Shown: positions 43,336 to 52,866 of the stretch, piece by piece
How positions within the stretch are numbered: the first letter of the stretch is position 1
How the letters are laid out: the number at the start of each line of letters is the position of its first letter
Assembly (NCBI RefSeq): GCF_023276435.1
Contig: NZ_JALLPO010000012.1
Span: 148,589 to 212,588, forward strand
Length of the DNA: 64,000 nucleotides
Direction of reading: 5' to 3'
Source: Sphaerisporangium perillae
GTDB taxonomy: Bacteria > Actinomycetota > Actinomycetes > Streptosporangiales > Streptosporangiaceae
The notes under the pieces: model-generated
The model's input: only the letters and a program-made list of their open reading frames with translations
The model's database searches: none
Told to the model about the DNA's origin: nothing
Translations under genes and position numbers: made by a program

Positions 43336-44184
43336 ATGACACCGCCTCCCTACGACGTACAGTCACCAAGTGTGACCTCTGTCATCACGCTTCTCACCGA
43401 CTACGGACTGGAAGACGGGTTCGTGGCCTCCTGCCACGGGGTGATCATCAGTATCGCCCCGCAGACACGGATCATCGACGTCTGCCACCTGGTTCCGGCC
43501 GGGGACATCCGCCGCGGCGCCGCGATTCTCGCCCAGACGCTGCCATATCTTCCCGCCGGCGTGCACATCGGCGCCGTGGACACCGCGAGCGCCAGCGCCC
43601 GGCGCTCCATCGCCGTGGAGGCCGGCAACCGCGTGTTCGTCGGCCCGGACAACGGCCTGCTCTCCTGGGCCGTGATGGCCGCGGGGGGCGCGCGGGCCGC
43701 GTACGAGATCTCCAACACCGAGCTGTTCCTCAAGCCCGTGTCGCCGACCTTTCCGGGGCGGGACATCTACGCCCCGGTGGCGGCTCGCCTGTGCATGGGG
43801 CGCAAGCCCGCGGACCTCGGCCCGGAGATCCCGCTCGACCGCCTGCTGCTGCTGCCGCCGCCCACGGCGCGGATCGGGGAGGGGGCGGCCGAGGGCGAGG
43901 TGCTGTCGCTCGACCGTTACGGGAACGTGCAACTCTCCGTGACCGCTGACGATCTGGCGACGATCGGCGTCCACGTCGGGGACACGCTGGCGGTGTCGAT
44001 GGGCAGGCGCCAGATCACGATGCCCTTCCGCGACACCTTCGCCGCCGTGCCACCGGGCAACCTGGTCGCGTTCACCGACTCGGCCGGAAAGGTCGCGTTC
44101 GCCGTCAACTCCGGCGACGCCGCGCAGCGCCTCGGCCTGCCCCCTGGCGCCCACGTTCGGCTGGCGCGTGGGGTGGACATCTGA
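43336..44184 (+). CDS. DUF62 SAM hydroxide adenosyltransferase/halogenase-like protein, divergent active site
   Basis: 282 aa from ATG 43336; a GTG at 43372 (VTSVITLLTDYG) is equally plausible and would place the first strand at the N-terminus. Family blocks: LLTDYGLEDGFVASCHGVI, VGPDNGLLSWA and GRDIYAPVAARL. Known DUF62 enzymes hydrolyse SAM to adenosine and methionine using Asp, Arg and a His in FHGRD. Here that segment is TFPGRD (His replaced by Pro), and the usual VVDPGVG is AVDTASASARR. SAM binding may persist but the standard hydrolase triad is incomplete. Confidence 0.85.
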   Translation: MTPPPYDVQSPSVTSVITLLTDYGLEDGFVASCHGVIISIAPQTRIIDVCHLVPAGDIRRGAAILAQTLPYLPAGVHIGAVDTASASARRSIAVEAGNRVFVGPDNGLLSWAVMAAGGARAAYEISNTELFLKPVSPTFPGRDIYAPVAARLCMGRKPADLGPEIPLDRLLLLPPPTARIGEGAAEGEVLSLDRYGNVQLSVTADDLATIGVHVGDTLAVSMGRRQITMPFRDTFAAVPPGNLVAFTDSAGKVAFAVNSGDAAQRLGLPPGAHVRLARGVDI

Positions 44185-44370
44185 GCGGCTCCGCAATCAT
44201 TGCCATCACCTGACCGTTCAGCACCCTTATCCGTGTTCTTGCGATGGGTACTGTCACAGCGGTCACACAGAGTAGTCACCCGTGCGCGGGCGGTTCTTGA
44301 TCAAAGAACTCCGTTAACCAGGGGCTCCAGGTCCAGGACTCCGCGACGGGTTTCCTTCGGGGGGAACAAC

Positions 44371-44766
44371 ATGATTCGCCGTCTTCTGATCACCTCGGCC
44401 TGCGCCGCCGTCGCCATCGTCGCGCCCGCCGCCGCCGCCTCCGCGCACAGCTCCACGGCGCGCGTCACCATCCACCAGGGAAACGGCATCGGCACCGGGA
44501 CCGATGTGGACACCGACGTGAACCTGGGCCTCAACCTGGGCCTCGGCCTGAGCCTGGGGCTGAGCGTCAACGCGAACGTGGACGCCAACGTGGACGCGAA
44601 CGTGGACGCGCACGCGAAGGCCAACGCCAACGCGGGGCTCGCCACGTCGGTGCGGTCGTCCACCGCCGCCGGCCTCAAGACCGGTGCCGGTGTCGGGCTG
44701 AGCAGTTCGGCCGGGCTGAAGAGCTCGACCGGCGCCGGGCTCGGCATCTCGGCGTCCAGGCGCTGA
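44371..44766 (+). CDS. Secreted low-complexity repeat protein
   Basis: 131 aa from ATG 44371 behind GGGGGGAA. A Sec signal peptide (MIRRLLITSACAAVAIVAP then AAAASAHS, cleavage after ASA) is followed by alternating repeats: TDVDTDVNLGLNLGLGLS, VNANVDANVDANVDAHAK, then Ala/Gly/Ser-rich ATSVRSSTAAGLK-type repeats. The two-residue alternation of polar and aliphatic residues suggests beta-strand stacking or amyloid-like assembly on the surface, comparable in style, not sequence, to chaplins. No homologue recognised. About 185 bp of upstream DNA separates it from DUF62 and should hold its promoter. Confidence 0.75.
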   Translation: MIRRLLITSACAAVAIVAPAAAASAHSSTARVTIHQGNGIGTGTDVDTDVNLGLNLGLGLSLGLSVNANVDANVDANVDAHAKANANAGLATSVRSSTAAGLKTGAGVGLSSSAGLKSSTGAGLGISASRR

Positions 44767-44794
44767 CTTCGCCGGCTACGGCCGTCGTACCTGC

Positions 44795-44846
44795 CGTGAT
44801 GGAGAAACCCTCCACGGGTCGTCCCGTGGAGGGTTTCTCCATCACG
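44795..44846. terminator. Perfect 24-bp hairpin, bidirectional terminator
   Basis: Positions 44795-44818 pair without mismatch with 44823-44846 around a TCGT loop, exactly between the convergent secreted-protein gene (stop 44766) and the peptide-ABC operon (stop 44875). Confidence 0.85.
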
Positions 44847-44874
44847 TACCGCCCTGCGGGGGCGTGCGTGCCGG

Positions 44875-45885
44875 CTACGCGTGGATGACGTCGTGCTCCT
44901 CGGCGAAGTGACAGGCGCTGAGGTGCCCGCCCGCGCGGATCTCCAGCAGCGGCTCCTGCTCGGCGCAGATGTCCTGCGCCTTCCAGCAGCGCGTGCGGAA
45001 CCGGCAACCCGACGGCGGGTCGGCCGGCGACGGCGGGTCGCCCTGCAGGATGATCCGCTCACGCTGATCGCGCCCCTCGGGGTCGGGCACGGGCACCGCC
45101 GACAGCAGCGCCTGGGTGTACGGGTGGCTAGGCCGCTCGTAGATCGCGACGTCCTTGCCCAGTTCCACGATCTTGCCCAGGTACATCACCGCGACACGGT
45201 CGGAGATGTGCCGGACGACCGAGAGGTCGTGGGCGATGAAGATGTAGGCCAGGTTGAACTCGTTCTGCAGCCGCTCCAGCAGGTTCATGACCTGGGCCTG
45301 GATCGACACGTCGAGCGCGGAGACCGGCTCGTCACAGATGATGATCTCAGGCTGGAGCGCCAGGCCGCGGGCGATGCCGATGCGCTGCCGCTGGCCGCCC
45401 GAGAACTGGTGCGGGTAGCGGTTGATGTGCTCGGGGTTGAGACCGACCACCTCCAGCAGTTCCTGCACCTTCCGGCGGCGGTCGCCCTTGGGCGCGACCT
45501 CGGAGTGGATCTCGAACGGCTCGCCGACGATGTCGCCGACCGTCATGCGCGGGTTCAGCGAGGTGTACGGGTCCTGCATGACCATCTGGATGTTGCGGCG
45601 CATGCGCTTGAGGTCACCCCCGTGCGCCTTGGCCATGTCCACACCGTTGATCTTCACCTCCCCCGAGGTGGGCCGCTCCAGGGCCATCAGGAGCTTCGCG
45701 AGCGTGGACTTGCCACAGCCCGACTCGCCCACGACACCCAGCGTCTCGCCGCGGTGCAGGTCGAAGGAGACCCCGTCCACCGCCTTGATCGCGCCGACCT
45801 GACGCTTGAGAACGATGCCCTGGGTCAGCGGAAAGTGCTTGACCAGGTCACGAACCTCGAGGATCCGCTCACCCGAGGGTGCCAT
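44875..45885 (-). CDS. Peptide ABC importer ATPase, DppF/OppF type
   Basis: 336 aa. Walker [10 protein letters not shown] (53-61), Q-loop [11 protein letters not shown], signature [15 protein letters not shown], Walker [14 protein letters not shown]-loop AHDLS. The C-terminal oligopeptide domain has a four-cysteine cluster ([15 protein letters not shown]...ACHF), typical of Dpp/Opp ATPases. Last gene of the five-gene importer operon; its start overlaps the dppD-like gene by 17 bp. Confidence 0.95.
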   Translation of the reverse strand: MAPSGERILEVRDLVKHFPLTQGIVLKRQVGAIKAVDGVSFDLHRGETLGVVGESGCGKSTLAKLLMALERPTSGEVKINGVDMAKAHGGDLKRMRRNIQMVMQDPYTSLNPRMTVGDIVGEPFEIHSEVAPKGDRRRKVQELLEVVGLNPEHINRYPHQFSGGQRQRIGIARGLALQPEIIICDEPVSALDVSIQAQVMNLLERLQNEFNLAYIFIAHDLSVVRHISDRVAVMYLGKIVELGKDVAIYERPSHPYTQALLSAVPVPDPEGRDQRERIILQGDPPSPADPPSGCRFRTRCWKAQDICAEQEPLLEIRAGGHLSACHFAEEHDVIHA

Positions 45886-46906
45886 CGAGGACCTCCCGGT
45901 AGTAGTGGCAGGCGCTCCCGCGCGTCCCGCTGATCTCGTACAGCGGAGGCACGTCGGTCACGCAGTTGTCGCGACGGTACGGGCAGCGGGGGTGGAAGGC
46001 ACAGCCCGAAGGCATGTCGAGCAGGTTGGGCGGCAAGCCCTTGATGGCGTAGAGCTCCTGGCCCTTCTGGTCGACCCGGGGGATCGAGTCCAGCAGGCCC
46101 TTGGAGTAGGGGTGCGCCGGGGTCTTGTACAGGTCGTGGACCGGGGCGTGCTCCACGATGCGGCCGGCGTACATGACGGCGATCTTGTCGGCCACGTCCG
46201 CCACCACGCCCAGGTCGTGGGTGATCAGGATCAGGCCCATGTTGCTCTCGCGCTGCAGCTCGGCGAGCAGCTCCATGATCTGCGCCTGGACCGTCACGTC
46301 CAAGGCCGTCGTCGGCTCGTCGGCGATCAGCACCTCGGGGTCCAGCGCGATCGACATGGCGATCATGATGCGCTGCCGCATACCGCCCGAGAACTGGTGG
46401 GGGTAGTCGTTGACGCGCTGCTTCGCGGCCGGGATGCGGACGCGGTCCATCAGCTCGATGGCCTTCTTCATGCCGTCGCGCTTGGACATGCCGCGGTGAA
46501 CGCGGAACATCTCGCTGATCTGCCAGCCCACGGTGAACACCGGGTTCAGCGCCGAGAGCGCGTCCTGGAAGATCATCGCGATGCGCTGCCCGCGGATCTG
46601 GCTGCGGGCCTGGTCGGAGAGCTTCAGCATGTCGGTGCCGCGGAAGCGGATCTCACCCTTGGGGATCCGGGCGGGAGGCATGTCCAGGATGCCCATGATG
46701 GCCTGGGCGGTCACCGACTTGCCCGAGCCGGACTCCCCGAGGACGGCCAGGGACTCACCGGCGTTCACCGTGTAGCTCACGCCGTTCACGGCCCTGACGA
46801 TGCCCTGCCGCGTGACGAACTCCACGTGCAGGTTGTCCACCGCCAGCAGCGGTTCGTGCCCGACCTCGTCGGCCAGCGGATGGGTGTCGATTGACGGGTT
46901 CTTCAC
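45869..46906 (-). CDS. Peptide ABC importer ATPase, DppD/OppD type
   Basis: 345 aa. Walker A GESGSGKS (58-65), [18 protein letters not shown], signature [15 protein letters not shown], Walker [25 protein letters not shown]. The C-terminal cysteine cluster ([15 protein letters not shown]) may hold an Fe-S or zinc centre seen in some Dpp ATPases. Pairs with the DppF-like subunit to energise import; 15 bp after the permease gene. Confidence 0.95.
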   Translation of the reverse strand: MKNPSIDTHPLADEVGHEPLLAVDNLHVEFVTRQGIVRAVNGVSYTVNAGESLAVLGESGSGKSVTAQAIMGILDMPPARIPKGEIRFRGTDMLKLSDQARSQIRGQRIAMIFQDALSALNPVFTVGWQISEMFRVHRGMSKRDGMKKAIELMDRVRIPAAKQRVNDYPHQFSGGMRQRIMIAMSIALDPEVLIADEPTTALDVTVQAQIMELLAELQRESNMGLILITHDLGVVADVADKIAVMYAGRIVEHAPVHDLYKTPAHPYSKGLLDSIPRVDQKGQELYAIKGLPPNLLDMPSGCAFHPRCPYRRDNCVTDVPPLYEISGTRGSACHYYREVLDGTLG

Positions 46907-46921
46907 CTTCGGTGCCCTCTC

Positions 46922-47845
46922 CTACCGCAGCTTCGGGTCTAGCGCGTCACGAACCGCGTCTCCCAGCATGACGACGCTGAGGATGGTGAGGCTCAGGAAC
47001 AGCGCGGGGAACAGCAGCGGCAGCGGTGCCTCCAGGAAGCGGTTGCGCGCGTCCGCGATCATCAGACCCCAGGAGATCTGCGGTGACTGGATGCCCACGC
47101 CGAGGAAGGACAGGGCCGCTTCTGCGGCGATGAAGGCGCCGAGGTTGATCGTGGAGACCACGATGACCGGCGCCACGGCGTTCGGCAGGATGTGCCGCAT
47201 CATGATCCGCCCGGGGCCGGCGCCGAGCGCACGCGCCGCCATGACGTAGTCCTGGTGCTTGGCCGTGATGACCGACGCCCGCATGATGCGCAGGATCATC
47301 GGCCAGGCGAGCAGGGACAGCGCGAGCACGACGCTGGCGATGCCCGCGTTGTCGCGTCCGATGACGGCGAGGATCAGCAGGGCGCCGAGGATGGAGGGGA
47401 TCGCGAAGAAGATCTCGGCGACCCGCGACAGGAGCACGTCCACCCAGCGCCCGAAGAAGCCGGCCAGCAGGCCGAGCGCGCCGCCGACGAGACCCGTCAC
47501 CACGGCGCTGACGATGCCGACGATGATGGACACCTTGGCGCCGTGGATCACGCGGGAGTACACATCACAGCCCAGGTTGTCCGTCCCGAACCAGTGCTCG
47601 GCGGAGATGCCCTTGCGGGCCTGCGCCAGCGAGCAGGTCGACGGCTCGACGCCCACGGTGTCGAACAGGCCGGGGAAGGCCGAGATGATGACGAGCAGCC
47701 CCAGCATGATGCCGCCGATGATGAACACCGGGTTGCGCCGCAGGTCGTACCACGCGTCCGACCACAGGCTCGCGGGCTTCTTCTCCTTGACCGGCTTGGC
47801 GGGCTGCGGTGCGGGAGCCGTCGCCGAAAGGGTGTCGTTACTCAT
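46922..47845 (-). CDS. Peptide ABC importer permease, DppC/OppC type
   Basis: 307 aa from ATG 47845, which overlaps the dppB-like stop by 8 bp and has AGGA about 7 nt upstream. A cytoplasmic Pro/Lys-rich head is followed by an N-terminal OppC_N helix (RRNPVFIIGGIMLGLLVII), a periplasmic stretch with CSLAQARKG and GTDNLGCDVYSRVIHGAK, and five further helices with the EAA loop (AARALGAGPGRIMMRHILPN) that contacts the ATPases. Confidence 0.94.
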   Translation of the reverse strand: MSNDTLSATAPAPQPAKPVKEKKPASLWSDAWYDLRRNPVFIIGGIMLGLLVIISAFPGLFDTVGVEPSTCSLAQARKGISAEHWFGTDNLGCDVYSRVIHGAKVSIIVGIVSAVVTGLVGGALGLLAGFFGRWVDVLLSRVAEIFFAIPSILGALLILAVIGRDNAGIASVVLALSLLAWPMILRIMRASVITAKHQDYVMAARALGAGPGRIMMRHILPNAVAPVIVVSTINLGAFIAAEAALSFLGVGIQSPQISWGLMIADARNRFLEAPLPLLFPALFLSLTILSVVMLGDAVRDALDPKLR

Positions 47846-48779
47846 AGCGGATCCTGGGGTCAAGGACGGCGTACAGCAGGTCGACGACGAGGTTGGCCAG
47901 GATGTAGATCAGGACCAGGACCGTCACGATGCCCACCACCACGGGGTTCTCCCGCAGGTAGACGGACTGGAAGAGCTGCTGGCCGATGCCGGGAAGGTTG
48001 AAGATGGTCTCGGTGATCACCGCACCGCCCATCAGCGTGCCGAGGTCCGCGCCGAGGTAGGTCACCATGGGGATCAGCGAGTTGCGCAGCGCGTGCCGTC
48101 CCAGCACCCGCCGCCGGGGCATGCCCTTGGCGACGGCCGTGCGGACGTAGTCGGCGCGCAGCGTCTCCATGAGGCTCGTTCGGGTGAGCCGGGTCAGGTA
48201 CGCGATGGACACCATGGCGAGGACGAATCCCGGCAGCAGATAGCTGCGCACCCCGTCCTGCACCCCGGCCACCGGGAAGAAGTCGATGCCCGTGCTCTGC
48301 TTGAGCTTCACGCCGAGCACCAGCTGGAGCACGAAGCCGCTGACCAGCGTGGGGACCGAGACCATCAGCAGTGTGATGGCCAAGATGCCCTTGTCCTCCC
48401 ACCGGCCCCGGCGCAGCGCGGCCCAAAGTCCAAGGCCGACGCCGATGATGGCCTCGAAGATCAGAGCGGTGATGGACAGCTTGAAGGTGACCTGGAACTT
48501 GCCCTCGAAGATGGTGGAGACCGGCAGCCCGCGGAAGGTGGTGCCGAAGTTCCCGCTCACGATGTCGCGGAGGTAGTAGCCGTACCGCACGATGAGGGGC
48601 TCGTTCAGATGGAACTGCTCCCGGAGCGTCGCCGCGAACACCGGGTCTACGCGTTTCTCGCCGGCCAGCGCTTGGAGGGGGTCACCCGGTAGCGCGTAGA
48701 CGATGGCGAAGATGAGGAATGTGGTGCCCAACAGCACAGGGATCGCCTGGAGAAGGCGCCTGATGACGTAGCGGCCCAT
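47838..48779 (-). CDS. Peptide ABC importer permease, DppB/OppB type
   Basis: 313 aa from ATG 48779. Six helices; opens MGRYVIRRLLQAIPVLLGTT, the DppB N-terminal helix, and has GDPLQALAGEK plus the EAA loop (RADYVRTAVAKGMPRRRVLG). Forms the membrane channel with the DppC-like subunit. The 115-bp gap to the binding-protein gene carries a long hairpin that may lower expression of this and the following genes relative to the binding protein. Confidence 0.94.
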   Translation of the reverse strand: MGRYVIRRLLQAIPVLLGTTFLIFAIVYALPGDPLQALAGEKRVDPVFAATLREQFHLNEPLIVRYGYYLRDIVSGNFGTTFRGLPVSTIFEGKFQVTFKLSITALIFEAIIGVGLGLWAALRRGRWEDKGILAITLLMVSVPTLVSGFVLQLVLGVKLKQSTGIDFFPVAGVQDGVRSYLLPGFVLAMVSIAYLTRLTRTSLMETLRADYVRTAVAKGMPRRRVLGRHALRNSLIPMVTYLGADLGTLMGGAVITETIFNLPGIGQQLFQSVYLRENPVVVGIVTVLVLIYILANLVVDLLYAVLDPRIRYE

Positions 48780-48846
48780 TCAGTCTCCCGATCATTGCAA
48801 AGGACAGCCCGCCGCAACCAACTGGGCTGCCCTTGTGGGGTGTCGC

Positions 48847-48888
48847 CCACTCCGGGTGGTTCAGAGGTTACCGAACCACCCGGAGTGG
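48847..48888 (-). terminator. Intra-operon hairpin after the binding-protein gene
   Basis: CCACTCCGGGTGGTTC (48847-48862) pairs perfectly with GAACCACCCGGAGTGG (48873-48888), loop 10 nt. Seven bp beyond the SBP stop; likely a partial terminator or an mRNA-stabilising element. Confidence 0.75.
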
Positions 48889-48894
48889 TTGACG

Positions 48895-50535
48895 TCAGGC
48901 CTTCTCTACGTTGAACAGGTCGATCCGCTCGAACGGGTCAATCTTGACGTTCTTGACGTGCTGCGAGTACGCACCGTTCGTCTGGTAGAAGTACACCGGA
49001 ATGTACGGCAGCTCCTTCAGCACCAGGTCATCGGCCTGCTGGTAGAACTTGATGCCCTCGTCGAGGGTCTTGGCCGCGTCGCCCTGGGTGACCAGGTCGT
49101 CGAACTCCTTGCTCTTGTAGCCCGAGTAGTTCGAGCTACCGCCGGAACCGAACTGCGGACGCAGGTAGTTCTCCGGGGAGGGGTAGTCCATGATCCAGGC
49201 CATGCGGAACGAGCCCGGCCACTTCTTGTTGCCCAGGTCGTCGAGGATGGTGGCGAACTTCTCGACCGGCTTCGGCGTCACCTGGGCACCAAGGTTGGTG
49301 CGCAGGTTGTTGGCCACGGCCTCGATCCACTCCTTGTGGCCGCCGTCGCCGTTGTAGCCGATCTCGATGGCGCCCATCTTCGCGCCGCCGGCCTGGTCGA
49401 ACAGGGCCTTGGCCTTGGCGGGGTCGTAGGTGCAGGCCTCGCCGCAGGCGCCCTGGCGGTAGCCGGAGACGACCGGGCTGATGAAGTCGTCGGCCGGCAC
49501 GCGGGTGCCGGAGAAGACCGTCTCGGTGATCGTCTTGCGGTCGATCGCCATGGAGATCGCCTTGCGGATGTCCGCGTTCTTGGCGTAGTCGGCGCCGCTC
49601 TTGATCGGGAAGCCGATGTAGCCGATGCCGGACGACGGCTGCTCGATGTAGCGGTCGCCGAACTCCGACTTGGCGGTGGAGATGGCCTCGGCTGGCAGCT
49701 GGTCCATGATGTCCAGGTTGCCGGCGCGCAGGTCGTTGAAGGCGGTGTTCAGGTCGGTGTAGATCTTGAAGTCGACCGCATCGACCTTGGCCTTGCCCTC
49801 CTTGAAGTCCTCGTTGCGGACCGTGGAGATGGTCTGGTCCGTGCCGCGCTTCCACGGCTTGGAGACCTTGAAGGGGCCGTTGCCGATCGGGTTGCCACCG
49901 AAGTCGGCCTTCAGCTTGCCCTCGGACTCGAAGGCGGCCTTGGGCAGCGGGTAGAACGCCGTGTAGCCGAGCATCGTCGGGAAGCCGGAGAACGGGTTCT
50001 TCAGCTCGACGGTGAAGGTCTTGTCGTCGACGACCTTCAGGCCCTTCAGCGTGGTGGCCGTCGGGGTCTTGCCCTCGCCCGGGTTCAGCTCGTCGTAGCC
50101 GACGATGCTGCCGAAGAAGTAGTTGCCCTCCTGGGCGTTGGCACCGTTGGCGGTGTAGTTCCAGGAGTCAATGAAGTTCTGGGCGACGACAGGCTCACCG
50201 TTGTGCCACTTGTAGCCGTCCTTGAGCTTGATCGTCCACGTGGTGGAATCGGGCGACTCAATGGACTCGGCAACGCGGTTGTAGGGTTTCTTGTCCGCGT
50301 CGTAGTCAACGAGGCCGACGAAAAGTGCGTTCAGCACCTCGGCGCCACTGGTCTCGGTGGTGTTGCCCGGGATGAGGTCGTGTTGCGGCTCAGCGATCTC
50401 GACCCTGACCGCCCCGGCGTTACCGGCGGCGCTGGAGCTGGAGCCGGACGTGTCGCCGCTGCCGCCGCACGCCGCGACCGCGAGCGCGAGCAGCGCGGTT
50501 CCGGCGACGATCTGTGCGCCCTTGGTCACACGCAT
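48895..50535 (-). CDS. Peptide-binding lipoprotein, SBP family 5 (DppA/OppA type)
   Basis: 546 aa from ATG 50535, with AGGGAGG upstream. Lipoprotein signal with lipobox VAAC, Cys23, then a Gly/Ser linker. SBP_bac_5 landmarks: DLIPGNTTETSGAEVLNALF, TIKLKDGYKWHNGEPVVAQN, RKAISMAIDRKTI. Catches peptides outside the membrane for the DppBC-type channel. First gene of the operon; strong stoichiometric excess over the permease is usual and is consistent with the hairpin behind it. Confidence 0.95.
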   Translation of the reverse strand: MRVTKGAQIVAGTALLALAVAACGGSGDTSGSSSSAAGNAGAVRVEIAEPQHDLIPGNTTETSGAEVLNALFVGLVDYDADKKPYNRVAESIESPDSTTWTIKLKDGYKWHNGEPVVAQNFIDSWNYTANGANAQEGNYFFGSIVGYDELNPGEGKTPTATTLKGLKVVDDKTFTVELKNPFSGFPTMLGYTAFYPLPKAAFESEGKLKADFGGNPIGNGPFKVSKPWKRGTDQTISTVRNEDFKEGKAKVDAVDFKIYTDLNTAFNDLRAGNLDIMDQLPAEAISTAKSEFGDRYIEQPSSGIGYIGFPIKSGADYAKNADIRKAISMAIDRKTITETVFSGTRVPADDFISPVVSGYRQGACGEACTYDPAKAKALFDQAGGAKMGAIEIGYNGDGGHKEWIEAVANNLRTNLGAQVTPKPVEKFATILDDLGNKKWPGSFRMAWIMDYPSPENYLRPQFGSGGSSNYSGYKSKEFDDLVTQGDAAKTLDEGIKFYQQADDLVLKELPYIPVYFYQTNGAYSQHVKNVKIDPFERIDLFNVEKA

Positions 50536-50986
50536 CGTGGATTAATCCTCCCTCTAAGGTGGGCGTAGGGACTGAGCCGCTCATGTCGGGGCGTCTCCTA
50601 GGGGATCCACCCTGGAGTACGCGGACATGGTCAAATCAGTTGACGCCCTGCCAGTCGACCGTGAGCATTCCTCACTACTTCTCACCAGCGAGTCTCTGGC
50701 GCATTGCAGTTCGGTCACACGTGCCCCAGTCGGACGTCACACGCATACCAACTAGGCTGTCAATAATGCCTTGATCCGGCACAAAGCCGTCACTAAGGTA
50801 CACAGGCCCGGGGCTGATCGCACCAACGGTCACGTGCGGCGTTTGCCCGCGACCCCGTACCGAGCTGCGACGATGCGGCCTCCCGGCCGCCACCGGGCCG
50901 CCGCGCCCCCCGGAAGTCTTCAGGTCATGTGCGATCAAGAGGCACCGTAGGCATCTCATTCACCTGTATCCAATAGAGTCCATCCC
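50536..50986. other. Promoter region between divergent ABC systems
   Basis: 451 bp with no credible gene. It separates the peptide importer from the Wzm/Wzt-type exporter and must hold both promoters. I see no riboswitch-like blocks or strong repeats. Confidence 0.5.
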
Positions 50987-51946
50987 ATGAGTCAGCCGGA
51001 ATCCGCTGTCGCGGACTCCCGGGCGGGCGACCGGGCGGGCGGCTCCTCCCCCAGCGGGAAGGAATCGCTGTCCGCGCTCGCCGAGCGCCACGGGTTGCGA
51101 CGCGCCATCGCGCGTCCCAGTCTGCCCGTCTACGTACGCCAACTGTGGGACAGGCGGCACTTCGTCCTCACGTACGCCACGTCGCGGAACGTCTCGAAGT
51201 ACTCCGACTCGGCGCTCGGCCAGCTCTGGCAGGTGCTGACGCCGCTGCTGAACGCCGGGGTCTACTACCTCATGTTCGGCGTGATCATGGGACAGCGGAA
51301 GGACCTCACGAACTACACCGCCTTCCTGATCACCGGTGTGTTCGTCTACGGCTACACCCAGCGATCGGTGACCGGCGGCGCCAAGTCGATCTCCGGGAAC
51401 CTCTCGCTGATCCGGGCCCTGCACTTCCCACGGGCCGCGCTGCCCCTGGCGTACACCATCCAGGAGTTCCAGCAGCTCGCCATCTCGATGGGCGTGCTGT
51501 TCGTGATCGTGCTCGTCACGGGCGAGTCGCTCACCTGGCTGTGGCTGCTGATCCCCTTCGCGCTGCTGCTGCAGACCATCTTCAACGTCGGGCTCAGCCT
51601 GCTCCTCGCACGCGTAGGAGCGTTCGTCCGCGACATGAACCAGTTGCTGCCGTTCATCCTGCGCACCTGGCTCTACACCTCGGGCGTCTTCTACAGCATC
51701 CCCGCGCGCATGAAGGACCAGCCGGAATGGGCGCGCTTCCTGCTGGAGTTCAACCCTCCATCGGTCTTCATCGACCTGATGCGACATCTGGTCCTCAACA
51801 GCTACCCCAAAGACCTCGCGGCGCACCAATTCCCGCACAGCACCCTGCCGCAGCTCTGGCTATACGCTGGTTTCTGGGCCGCGGTGGCACTGATCGGCGG
51901 CTTCTGGTACTTCTGGCGGGCCGAGGAGAGGTATGGCCGTGGCTGA
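50987..51946 (+). CDS. ABC-2 type polysaccharide/teichoic-acid exporter permease (Wzm/TagG-like)
   Basis: 319 aa from ATG 50987. The N-terminal cytoplasmic helix DRRHFVLTYATSRNVSKYSD with SALGQLWQVLTPLLN is the amphipathic coupling region of O-antigen/teichoic-acid exporters. Six helices follow; FHFPRAALPLAYTIQEFQ-like and SGVFYSIPARMKD segments match ABC2_membrane. Works with the ATPase encoded in the next, overlapping gene to flip lipid-linked glycan across the membrane. No glycosyltransferase cluster is adjacent, so the glycan is unknown. Confidence 0.9.
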   Translation: MSQPESAVADSRAGDRAGGSSPSGKESLSALAERHGLRRAIARPSLPVYVRQLWDRRHFVLTYATSRNVSKYSDSALGQLWQVLTPLLNAGVYYLMFGVIMGQRKDLTNYTAFLITGVFVYGYTQRSVTGGAKSISGNLSLIRALHFPRAALPLAYTIQEFQQLAISMGVLFVIVLVTGESLTWLWLLIPFALLLQTIFNVGLSLLLARVGAFVRDMNQLLPFILRTWLYTSGVFYSIPARMKDQPEWARFLLEFNPPSVFIDLMRHLVLNSYPKDLAAHQFPHSTLPQLWLYAGFWAAVALIGGFWYFWRAEERYGRG

Positions 51947-52781
51947 GCTGACCAAGGAGCTGTCCCAGATGGCCCACCCGCACGAGCAGGCACCGCAGCC
52001 CGACGCGGCCGGCGCCGCCCCGGCGGACGCGCCCGAGCCTGGCGCGCCCACGGTCATCGTCGACGACCTGCACATCGTCTATCGCGTGTACGGGGCGGCC
52101 AGCGCCGCCGAGAAGGGCAACGCCGCCAACGCCCTGATGCGCATCGTCCGCCGCCAGGGCCGGCCGCAGATGAAGGAGGTCCACGCCGTCAAGGGCGTCT
52201 CCTTCGTCGCCCGCCACGGTGACGCCATCGGCATCATCGGCCGCAACGGCTCGGGCAAGTCCACGCTGCTCAGAGCCATCGCGGGCCTGCTGCCCCCGCA
52301 CAAGGGCTCGGTCTACACCAACGGCCAGCCTTCACTGCTCGGCGTCAACGCCGCCCTGATGAAGGAGCTCACGGGCGAGCGCAACATCGTGCTCGGCTGC
52401 TACGCCATGGGCATGTCGCCCACCCAGGTCAAGGAGAGGTACGACGAGATCGTCGAGTTCTCCGGCATCGGCGAGTTCGTCCAGTTCCCCATGTCGACGT
52501 ACTCCTCGGGCATGGGCGCCCGGCTCCGCTTCGCCATCGCCTCGGCCAAGGTCCACAACGTGCTGCTCATCGACGAGGCACTGGCCACCGGTGACCGCGA
52601 CTTCAAGCGCAAGAGCCAGGAACGCATCCACCAGATGCGCGACGAGGCCGGCACCGTCTTCCTGGTCGCCCACAACCTCGACGTGATCGAGGAGACCTGC
52701 AACCGGGTCATCTGGCTGCACAAGGGCCAGATCAAGATGGACGGCGACCCCCAGACGGTGCTCGCCGCCTACAACTCCTGA
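51939..52781 (+). CDS. ABC exporter ATPase (Wzt/TagH-like)
   Basis: 280 aa from GTG 51939, chosen because GAGGAGAGG (51923-51931) is 7 nt away; the in-frame ATG at 51933 is only 1 nt from it. Overlaps the permease by 8 bp. Walker [11 protein letters not shown]-loop near [20 protein letters not shown], the short signature [14 protein letters not shown] typical of polysaccharide exporters, Walker [14 protein letters not shown]-loop VAHNLD. No C-terminal carbohydrate-binding domain, so it is the TagH-short/KpsT type. Confidence 0.93.
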   Translation: MAELTKELSQMAHPHEQAPQPDAAGAAPADAPEPGAPTVIVDDLHIVYRVYGAASAAEKGNAANALMRIVRRQGRPQMKEVHAVKGVSFVARHGDAIGIIGRNGSGKSTLLRAIAGLLPPHKGSVYTNGQPSLLGVNAALMKELTGERNIVLGCYAMGMSPTQVKERYDEIVEFSGIGEFVQFPMSTYSSGMGARLRFAIASAKVHNVLLIDEALATGDRDFKRKSQERIHQMRDEAGTVFLVAHNLDVIEETCNRVIWLHKGQIKMDGDPQTVLAAYNS

Positions 52782-52786
52782 CCACG

Positions 52787-52812
52787 CCCGCCCAGCTGAT
52801 CGTCTGGGCGGG
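52787..52812 (+). terminator. Terminator of the exporter operon
   Basis: A perfect 9-bp stem CCCGCCCAG / CTGGGCGGG with an 8-nt loop starts 6 bp after the ATPase stop. Confidence 0.7.
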
Positions 52813-52866
52813 ACGCAGGGGGCAAGATGGGAGGGTCCAGAACGTCCTTTCCATCGGAGGTCCACC

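Noticed and set aside
50514..50959. Small frames in the gap between the two ABC systems
   Set aside because: Neither frame has a ribosome-binding site, family resemblance or biased composition; treated as promoter DNA.
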